Shown here in pieces: positions 6,216-11,900 of a DNA stretch of 14,733 nucleotides. The translations under genes and the position numbers were made by a program. The notes under the pieces were generated by a model that was given only the letters and a program-made list of their open reading frames with translations, had not been told where the DNA came from and ran no database searches. Source of the stretch: Microbacterium sp. (GTDB lineage: Bacteria > Actinomycetota > Actinomycetes > Actinomycetales > Microbacteriaceae); the NCBI GenBank assembly GCA_031286555.1, contig JAITUD010000447.1:1-14733 (forward strand). The letters are read 5' to 3'. Position 1 is the first letter of the stretch; every line of letters begins with the position of its first letter.

Positions 6216-7712
6216 TCAGCACTCGATGACGTTGACCGCGAGGCCGCCCTCGCTGGTCTCCTTGTACTTCGTCGACATGTCGAGACCGGTCTGGCGCATG
6301 GTCTCCACGACCGCGTCGAGCGACACGTAGTGATGGCCGTCGCCGCGCAGCGCGAGTCGCGCGGCGGTGACTGCTGTGGATGCCGCGATCGCATTGCGCT
6401 CGATGCAGGGGATCTGCACGAGCCCGCCGATGGGGTCGCAGGTGAGTCCCAGGTGATGCTCCATGGCGATCTCGGCGGCGTTCTCGATCTGGCGGACGGT
6501 GCCGCCCATCACGGCGGTCAGACCGCCGGCGGCCATCGCGCACGCCGAGCCGACCTCTGCCTGGCAGCCGCCCTCGGCACCCGAGATGGACGCGTTCGCC
6601 TTGAACAGCGACCCGAGTGCGGTCGCGGTCAGCAGGAAGCGGCGGATGCCGCGGCGCCGGTTGGCCTAGGCCACGGCGTCGGGGTCCTCGATCGCGCCGA
6701 TCGCGACCAGCGAGGCCTCCGCGCCGAAGCCGAGCAGCGCACTGCCGACGAGCTCACCGTACGGCGTGACCGCGTTGCCGGCGCCGAGGCCGGAGTCGGC
6801 GAGGAAGCGCCACCAGTACATCGCAACGGCGGGCAGGATGCCGGCGGCACCGTTGGTCGGCGCGGTGACGACGCGGCCTCCCGCGGCGTTCTCCTCGTTC
6901 ACGGCGAGCGCGAACGCACCCAGCCACTCGCCCGGGATCTGGGCGTGCCCGTCGGACTCGGCCGACTCGAGCTGCTCGCGGATGGTCGATGCCCGGCGCT
7001 TGACCTTGAGCATGCCCGGCAGCGTGCCACCGGTGTGCAGGCCCGCGTCGACGCAGGAGTACATGGCGTCCCAGATCGCATCGAGACCCGCGGCGACCTC
7101 CTCCTCGCTGCGCCCGGCCATCTCGTTGGCCCGGGCGATCTCGGCGATCGACAGCCGGTTCTCGTCGCACAGCGCGAGCAGCTCCTCGGCGGTGTCATAG
7201 GGGTACGGCTGCACCGCGGCGGAGACCCGCGACTCCTCGCCGTCACGTCGGATGAAGCCGCCGCCGATCGAGTAGTAGGTCTGCTCGAGCACCGGGGCGC
7301 CCTCGGCGTCGAGCGCGTGCAGGGTCATCGCGTTGGGGTGGCCGGGCAGGCGGGTGCGCGGCACGAAGGAGACGTCGTCCTTGGCGAACCGGATGCTGCG
7401 CTCGCCCGCGAGCAGCAGGTCACGCCCCTCGGGCCAGGTGCTCCAGAGCGCACGCACGTCGTCCGGATCGCAGGTCTCGGGGTGCAGGTCCTGCAGGCCG
7501 GCGAGCACAGCGTCCGGCGTTCCGTGACCCAGTCCGGTCGCTCCCAGCGAGCCGAACAGTTCGCAGGTGACCCGCTCCACCTTCTCGAGAAGTCCGTCGG
7601 CGCGCAGGCGGGCGGCGAAATCGACTCCGGCCCGCATCGGGCCGACGGTATGGGAGCTCGAGGGTCCCACACCGATGGAGAACAGGTCGAAAGCCGAGAC
7701 GTACGCAGTCAC
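6216..7712 (-). pseudogene. sdaA: L-serine dehydratase (iron-sulfur type), interrupted by an in-frame TAG
   Basis: Read without the stop, the frame gives a 498-residue single-chain L-serine ammonia-lyase (L-serine to pyruvate plus ammonia). The N-terminal half shows SIGVGPSSSHTVGPMRAG, KRRASTI and VTAPTNGAAGILPA. Codon 349 is TAG (6668-6666). The same frame then continues without any shift into the conserved catalytic end: SISGAEGGCQAEVGSAC, MEHHLGLTCDPIGGLVQIPCIERN and KYKETSEGGLAVNVIEC. The three cluster cysteines expected from the Legionella enzyme (here Cys383, Cys425, Cys436) and the C-terminal tail cysteine (Cys498) all lie after the stop, so the 348-residue product should lack the [4Fe-4S] cluster and be inactive. 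A single CAG-to-TAG change is the simplest cause; a sequencing error is possible. Start is GTG 7712, with GGAGGA directly against it and TACCCT 6 bp upstream. Confidence 0.9.
6666..6668 (-). other. In-frame amber codon inside sdaA
   Basis: CTA on the plus strand reads TAG in the sdaA frame. Both sides are uninterrupted in the same frame: the preceding residues are AIEDPDAVA and the following ones ANRRRGIRRFLLTATALGSLFKAN. It falls in a linker just before a conserved helix and sits in the centre of a 10-bp palindrome GGCCTAGGCC (6663-6672). No frameshift is needed to explain the break. Confidence 0.9.
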
Positions 7713-7718
7713 TCCTCC

Positions 7719-7724
7719 AGGGTA
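7719..7724 (-). promoter_or_regulatory. Candidate -10 element (TACCCT) before sdaA
   Basis: On the minus strand TACCCT ends 6 bases before the GTG at 7712. The six bases between are GGAGGA, a strong Shine-Dalgarno core but with essentially no spacing, so either the message is leaderless or the ribosome site is unusually close. No clear -35 box is seen. Confidence 0.35.
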
Positions 7725-7777
7725 CGCTCTCCGAGAGTGCCGCGTGACATATCACGAGCAGATTGCTCAGGCGCCGA

Positions 7778-8452
7778 TCAGAGGAACGCGCCGATCGCCT
7801 TGCCGCCGAAGTCGGCGGCGAACACGATGAACATCACGGTCGCCATCGTGTTGCCGTGCACCCCCACCCATTCGTGCAGCCTGCGCAGCGGCACGGCGGC
7901 GCGCTCCGGCGCGAGCAGGGCGAAGGCCACCGGTGCGGTGACCGAGCTCGTGCCGATCAGCACGAACAGGACACCCGCGAGAACCTCGCCGGCCGCCCCG
8001 AGCCCGCCACCGCCGATCGCCGCGCCGACCGTCGCGAGCACGGTGAAGTGCGTCGGGCTGAAGATCGAGAACACCAGACCGAGCCCGAGAGCGGCCGGCG
8101 GCCGCATCCGATCGATCCCCCGCATCCACCCCGGCTGTCGCTCGGAGCGACCCGGCCGTGGGCGGCCTCGCCAGGACGAGATCGCGAGCACGACCATCGT
8201 CACCGCGACGACGGCGTCGAAGACGCCGATCAGCAGCGGCGCCGACGGCGGCCCCGCCGCAGCCATCGCACCGCCGAGCAGCGTGTAGCCGACGACATAG
8301 ACCGTGATCCCGAGCACCCAGCCCGCGGCGTAGGAACTCGCGACGGAGCGGGCGTGGGATGACAGCAGCAGGAGGGTCGCGGCAGTGACCGGAACGGGAC
8401 TGAACCACACGACCAGCGTCACCGGCAGGATCTGCCCGAGCACCTCTCCCAC
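7778..8452 (-). CDS. GAP/SfLAP-family membrane protein (LysE-like transporter fold)
   Basis: The 224-residue product is mostly hydrophobic with about six spans. It begins MGEVLGQILPVTLVVWFSPVPVTAATLLLLSSHARS and continues with AAGWVLGITVYVVGYTLL, the layout of the actinobacterial GAP/SfLAP family (named after the mycobacterial sulfolipid-1-addressing and glycopeptidolipid-associated proteins). The central loop is basic and proline-rich (SSWRGRPRPGRSERQPGW), and the later span contains SIFSPTHFTVLATVGAA. These proteins are related to LysE-type exporters and some are tied to lipid or glycolipid transport; the substrate here is unknown. Start GTG 8452 lacks a good Shine-Dalgarno sequence but has TACGCT ending 6 bp upstream. 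It lies 65 bp upstream of sdaA on the same strand, without a clear terminator between. Confidence 0.88.
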   Translation of the reverse strand: MGEVLGQILPVTLVVWFSPVPVTAATLLLLSSHARSVASSYAAGWVLGITVYVVGYTLLGGAMAAAGPPSAPLLIGVFDAVVAVTMVVLAISSWRGRPRPGRSERQPGWMRGIDRMRPPAALGLGLVFSIFSPTHFTVLATVGAAIGGGGLGAAGEVLAGVLFVLIGTSSVTAPVAFALLAPERAAVPLRRLHEWVGVHGNTMATVMFIVFAADFGGKAIGAFL

Positions 8453-8458
8453 GCGCTC

Positions 8459-8464
8459 AGCGTA
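8459..8464 (-). promoter_or_regulatory. Candidate leaderless -10 element (TACGCT) of the GAP-family gene
   Basis: The same hexamer and the same 6-base distance to the start codon as for the VOC gene at 1561. No Shine-Dalgarno sequence precedes GTG 8452 and no convincing -35 box was found at 16-19 bp. The repetition of the arrangement is the main support. Confidence 0.5.
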
Positions 8465-8487
8465 TCGCCCGGGGAACGCCCCTTCGC

Positions 8488-8534
8488 GAGGGTGTTAACC
8501 CTCCCGTCACGCGGGACCGTTTTGCTGGTCCCGC
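8488..8534 (+). promoter_or_regulatory. Two short inverted repeats upstream of the secreted EEP gene
   Basis: GAGGGTGTTAACCCTC (8488-8503) is a 6-bp inverted repeat around GTTA, of operator size. It is followed by an 8-bp perfect stem, GCGGGACC (8511-8518) and GGTCCCGC (8527-8534), around an 8-base loop GTTTTGCT. Both lie between the divergent starts at 8452 and 8569. The first could be a regulator site and the second a leader-RNA hairpin; neither matches a regulator I can name. Confidence 0.4.
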
Positions 8535-8568
8535 CGCGCGCCCCGGCGCGGCCGAAAGGAGTCCCTCC

Positions 8569-9432
8569 GTGATGAAACGCTCTGTCTCCCTCCTCACCTG
8601 CGTCATCGCGGGCGTCGCCGTACTCGGCGCCGCCCCCGCGACCGCCGCGACGCCGCCCCTCCCCGACGCGGCGACCCGAGACGTCACCGTCGTCTCGTAC
8701 AACATCCACCATGCGCAGGGCGCGGACGGCGCGCTGGATCTCGAGCGCATCGCGCAGGTGCTCGAGAAGTCCGGCGCCGACGTGATCGGCCTGCAGGAGG
8801 TGGACCGCCATTTCGGCGCCCGCTCCGACTACGTCGACCAGGCCGCCTGGCTGGCCGATCGACTCGGGATGTCGTACTGCTACTCCGCCAACCTCGACCT
8901 CGACCCCGAGACCGGCCGCACCGAGCGACGCCAGTACGGCACGGCGATCCTCTCCTCGTACCCGATGGGCGACTGCGAGAACACCCTGCTGCCGAACCAG
9001 CCCGGCGGCGAGCAGCGCGGCCTCGCCCAGGCGGATGTCCGCGTGCGCGGCGTCGAGCTGCGCGTGTACAACACGCATCTGACCCACCAGAGCCAGCAGG
9101 GCCGCCTCGACCAGGCAGCCGTGTTCAACGAGAAGGCGCGGGCCGCCGGCATGCCCACGGTGCTCGTCGGCGACCTCAATGCCGAGCCCGGCACGCCGGA
9201 GTACGACGCGTTCACCCAGGTGCTGGCCGACGCCTGGCCGGTCGTGGGCGACGGCCCTGGGTACACCTTCGACAGCGACAACCCGATCGGGCGGATCGAC
9301 TACGCACTCACCTCAGCGGACGTGACCCCGATCGCCGCAGAGGTCGTCGCGACCATCGCCTCCGACCACATGCCGCTGGTGACCGAGGTCATCCTGCCGC
9401 ACCCGTCCTCGAACGGGGCCGGGCACCGCTGA
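8569..9432 (+). CDS. Secreted endonuclease/exonuclease/phosphatase-family protein
   Basis: The 287-residue product starts with a Sec signal peptide (MMKRSVSLL, a hydrophobic core to about residue 22, then APATAA; cleavage near residue 26-28). No lipobox is seen. The mature part has the DNase I-like EEP fold in order: SYNIHH with Asn45, GLQEVD with Glu77, NTHL with His170, GDLNAEPGT with Asp202 and Asn204, IDYALTS with Asp244, and ASDHMPL with Asp266-His267, so all catalytic and metal-binding positions are present. It should be an active metal-dependent phosphodiesterase or phosphatase outside the cell; DNA, RNA, sphingolipid or inositol-type substrates cannot be told apart. GAAAGGAG (8554-8561) lies 7 bp before GTG 8569, which selects this start over ATG 8572. 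It stands alone, ending in a hairpin shared with the kinase gene. Confidence 0.93.
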   Translation: MMKRSVSLLTCVIAGVAVLGAAPATAATPPLPDAATRDVTVVSYNIHHAQGADGALDLERIAQVLEKSGADVIGLQEVDRHFGARSDYVDQAAWLADRLGMSYCYSANLDLDPETGRTERRQYGTAILSSYPMGDCENTLLPNQPGGEQRGLAQADVRVRGVELRVYNTHLTHQSQQGRLDQAAVFNEKARAAGMPTVLVGDLNAEPGTPEYDAFTQVLADAWPVVGDGPGYTFDSDNPIGRIDYALTSADVTPIAAEVVATIASDHMPLVTEVILPHPSSNGAGHR

Positions 9433-9441
9433 GACGGGTAT

Positions 9442-9482
9442 TGAGGTCCGCGCGGGGTGCTCGTGACTCAGCGCGGACCTCA
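9442..9482. terminator. Hairpin between convergent EEP and histidine kinase genes
   Basis: A perfect 12-bp stem, TGAGGTCCGCGC (9442-9453) with its complement at 9471-9482, encloses a 17-base loop. It begins 9 bp after the EEP stop. The right arm includes the TGA stop codon of the kinase gene (9482-9480 on the minus strand), so the structure overlaps that gene's end. Confidence 0.65.
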
Positions 9483-10916
9483 GGCGGCGGGCAGTCTGAT
9501 CACGAAGGTCGCGCCCGCTCCGGCCGGCGCCTCGATGGTACCGCCATGGGTCTCGACCACGGCACGCGCGATCGCGAGGCCCAGCCCGGTGCCACCGCCC
9601 TCCTCGCGCGAACGGGAGGCGTCGCCGCGCGCGAACCGGTCGAACGCGGCCAGGTCGCGCGGCAGGCCCGGGCCGTCGTCGGTGACCGTGAGCGTCACGT
9701 TGCCGGCATCCACCGCGATGCGAGCCTGGACCGTCGTGCCGGGCGGCGTGTGCAGCCGGGCGTTGCCGAGCAGGTTGTCGACGACGCGGCGCAGGTCGGA
9801 GGCATCCCCGCTGACGATCGCCGCATCCTCGCCGAGCTCCATCGTCCAGGAGTGATCGGGTCCGGCCGTCCGCGCCGCGGCGACGGCCTCGGCGACCAGC
9901 ATCCGCAGATCCACGTCGGTGCGCGTCATCGTGGGCAGGGCGTCCAGCCTCGCGAGCATCAGCATCTGATCGATGAGCGAACTCATCCTGGTGCCCTCCG
10001 CATCGATCAGCGCGGCGTTGCCGCGCATCTCCTCGGGCTCGGCTCCGGCACGCCCGGACAGCTGCGCATAGGCGCGGATGCTGGTCAGCGGGGTGCGCAG
10101 CTCGTGACTGGCATCCGCCACGAACCGGCGCGTCGCCTGCTCACCGGCCTCGCGCTCGGCGAGCGCCTGCTCGACGTGATCCAGCAGATCGTTCAGCGCG
10201 GCCCCGACCTGTCCGACCTCTGCAGTGGAGGCGATGTCCTCCTGGTCGACCCGCTGGGCGAGCGTGACCTCGCCACGTCCGAGCGGCACGGACGTGACTT
10301 CCGCCGCCGTGCTCGCCACGCGGCGCAGCGGCCGCAGCGCACGGCCCATCGCAAGGGCTGCCGCGAGGATCGCGAGCAGGATGCAGGCGACGCCGACCAG
10401 CACGACCACGAGGCCGAGCCGACCGGTCGCGGCGGTCACCTGCTCCAACGGCAGGCCGGTGACGACGACCGCGTCATCGGATGCCGCGCGAGCCGCGACC
10501 CGGTACGGACCGAGGTCACCGCCGAGGTCGACGGTCTGCGGCGCCTCGCCCGCGGGGACGGATGCCAGCGCGTCCTGCTGGTCGGCAGTGAGATCGTGGC
10601 GGGTGCCGTTCGCGTCGATCCAACCGCCCACCGCGAACGTGTCATCACGGAACACGGCCGTGACCGTGCCGGGTGACTGGCCGGGAGCACCGACCAGGTC
10701 GTCGCGGTTCGACGGCTGCGGGGCGCCGGGCGGGCGAAGACCGCTGACCATGTCGGCACCCCGCTGCGCCGCACCGTTCACCCTGTCGTCGAGCTGGCCG
10801 AGCAGATAGTCGTTCAGCGAGACGACCGACACCACGCCCACGATCACGCTCGCCGCAGCGACGAGGGCCGAGGCGATCAGCACGATCTGCATGCGCAGGC
10901 TGCGGGAGTGCTTCAC
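9480..10916 (-). CDS. Membrane sensor histidine kinase (OmpR-partner type)
   Basis: The 478-residue product is a complete HisKA/HATPase kinase. A first span (about residues 10-33) leads to an extracytoplasmic sensor region of about 130 residues, then a second span (about 167-190), a HAMP domain (190-255), the phosphoacceptor box FVADASHELRTPLTSIRAYAQL with His271, the N box DNLLGNARLHTP (about 380-391), G1 DDGPGLP (413-419) and G2 GGGTGLGLAI (440-449). All catalytic motifs are intact. The layout resembles the mycobacterial TrcS/TcrY-type kinases. The signal is unknown; the sensor region has no domain I recognise. Its GTG start overlaps the regulator stop (GTGA, 10913-10916), so both are made from one message. 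It would phosphorylate the regulator encoded just upstream. Confidence 0.95.
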   Translation of the reverse strand: MKHSRSLRMQIVLIASALVAAASVIVGVVSVVSLNDYLLGQLDDRVNGAAQRGADMVSGLRPPGAPQPSNRDDLVGAPGQSPGTVTAVFRDDTFAVGGWIDANGTRHDLTADQQDALASVPAGEAPQTVDLGGDLGPYRVAARAASDDAVVVTGLPLEQVTAATGRLGLVVVLVGVACILLAILAAALAMGRALRPLRRVASTAAEVTSVPLGRGEVTLAQRVDQEDIASTAEVGQVGAALNDLLDHVEQALAEREAGEQATRRFVADASHELRTPLTSIRAYAQLSGRAGAEPEEMRGNAALIDAEGTRMSSLIDQMLMLARLDALPTMTRTDVDLRMLVAEAVAAARTAGPDHSWTMELGEDAAIVSGDASDLRRVVDNLLGNARLHTPPGTTVQARIAVDAGNVTLTVTDDGPGLPRDLAAFDRFARGDASRSREEGGGTGLGLAIARAVVETHGGTIEAPAGAGATFVIRLPAA

Positions 10917-11674
10917 GACGCGGCCACCTTCAGCACGTAGCCGACCGACCGCACCGTCTCGAGCCGCACCGCATCGCTCGCGGCGAGCTTGCGGCGCAGA
11001 CTCGACACGTACACCTCGACGAGGTTCGAATCCGCGCCGAAGTCGTATCCCCAGACCGTCTCGAGGATCTGAGGGCGGCGCAGCACCCGACCGGCGTTGT
11101 TCGCCAGCAGGAGCAGCAGCTCGAACTCGGTCGCGGTCAGGTCGAGCGGTCCATCGACCAGAGCGGCCGTGATGGCGGCCTTGTCGATGGCGAGGTCGCC
11201 CACCCGCAGCACGGATGCCGAGGGCTGGGCGATCGCGGCCGCGGTGCGTGCGAGCACGCGGACCCTGGCCTGCAGCTCGGGCACGGCGAACGGCTTGGTC
11301 AGATAGTCGTCTCCTCCGGCTCGGAGCCCGACGATCCGGTCGTCGTGGCCGTCCAGGGCGGTGAGGAACAGCACCCGCACCTCAGGGCGGATGGCCCGGA
11401 TGCGGTCCAGCGTCTCGAGCCCGTCGATGCCGGGCATCATGATGTCCAGCACGACGACGTCGGGCTGGAACTCTCGCACCGCGAGCAGGGCGTCGCGGCC
11501 GCGGTTCTCGGTCCGCACCGCCCAGCCGTCGACGCTCAGGGAGTGGGCGACGGCCCCCGCCAGCGGCACTTCGTCGTCGACGACGAGCACCCGCGCCGGG
11601 TTTCCGTCGGCGCGGAGCACCGGCGGAAGCCCGAGCGAGCCACCTGCCATGGTCATGACCCGATCCTTGCGCAC
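10913..11674 (-). CDS. OmpR/PhoB-family response regulator
   Basis: The 253-residue product has a receiver domain (about residues 28-140) with the acidic pocket DDE at 33-35, phosphoacceptor Asp77 (VVVLDIMMPG), Thr105 and Lys127 (TKPF), followed by a winged-helix DNA-binding domain (about 160-250) with LTATEFELLLLLANNAGRVLRR and the recognition region SNLVEVYVSSLRRKL. It resembles TrcR-like regulators. GTG 11674 is chosen because GGGAG lies about 6-8 bp upstream; two in-frame ATGs within the first nine codons are possible alternatives and would not change the domains. About 27 residues precede the receiver domain, slightly long for the family. It leads the two-gene unit with the kinase. Targets are unknown; envelope functions are plausible only from the neighbours. 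Confidence 0.95.
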   Translation of the reverse strand: MRKDRVMTMAGGSLGLPPVLRADGNPARVLVVDDEVPLAGAVAHSLSVDGWAVRTENRGRDALLAVREFQPDVVVLDIMMPGIDGLETLDRIRAIRPEVRVLFLTALDGHDDRIVGLRAGGDDYLTKPFAVPELQARVRVLARTAAAIAQPSASVLRVGDLAIDKAAITAALVDGPLDLTATEFELLLLLANNAGRVLRRPQILETVWGYDFGADSNLVEVYVSSLRRKLAASDAVRLETVRSVGYVLKVAAS

Positions 11675-11900
11675 GTGTCTCTCCCTTCGCGAGCCGTCAC
11701 ACGGTTCGCACTCCGTTCCGCTTCGGCGAGGCCAGGGCTGCCGGTGCTGCTCATGTCGCCGTTCGTCGCCCTCTCCGCGCCGGTTTCAGGGACGAAGGGC
11801 GATCCGAGGCGTCGCTTCGTCGCGGCGGTCGCCGTACGTGCTCACGCATTGATGCTCCCAGAGCATCAATGCGTGAGCGCGTGGGGACCACCACCGTGGC
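11675..11900. other. Intergenic region upstream of the response regulator
   Basis: No gene is supported in these 226 bp. On the left they carry the ribosome site and presumably the promoter of the regulator; an approximate direct repeat (CGGTTCG at 11702 and CCGTTCC at 11713, 11 bp apart) has the phasing OmpR-type proteins like, but the match is weak. On the right lies the strong inverted repeat at 11840-11878. Short plus-strand frames here lack ribosome sites. Confidence 0.5.
11840..11878. terminator. Perfect 18-bp inverted repeat, probable terminator of the glycosyltransferase unit
   Basis: An 18-bp perfect stem (11840-11857 with 11861-11878) closes a 3-base loop CCA, and further G-T and Watson-Crick pairs can extend it to about 22-23 bp. 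It lies 22 bp past the minus-strand stop of the GT39 gene, as expected for a terminator. It has no T-run and is less GC-rich than its surroundings. Confidence 0.75.

Noticed and set aside
6537..6680. Frameshift as the cause of the sdaA break
   Set aside because: Translating the minus strand through this region shows the same frame on both sides with only the TAG between, so no insertion or deletion is needed.
6216..7712. Natural two-subunit SdaAB/SdaAA serine dehydratase or programmed stop read-through
   Set aside because: The stop lies inside the catalytic domain rather than at the domain boundary; no start codon with ribosome site precedes the missing cysteine region; the context after TAG (GCC) is not one I know to favour read-through.
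6330..8288. Long plus-strand frame (652 codons) across sdaA and the GAP-family gene
   Set aside because: It is antisense to two recognisable genes, has low-complexity composition and no family resemblance.
11702..11721. Direct repeat as a proven operator of the response regulator
   Set aside because: Only two imperfect 7-base units were found; recorded in the intergenic note but too weak to call as a site.
11680..11890. Plus-strand short frames upstream of the regulator
   Set aside because: No ribosome binding site or conserved motif, and they run through the hairpin at 11840-11878.
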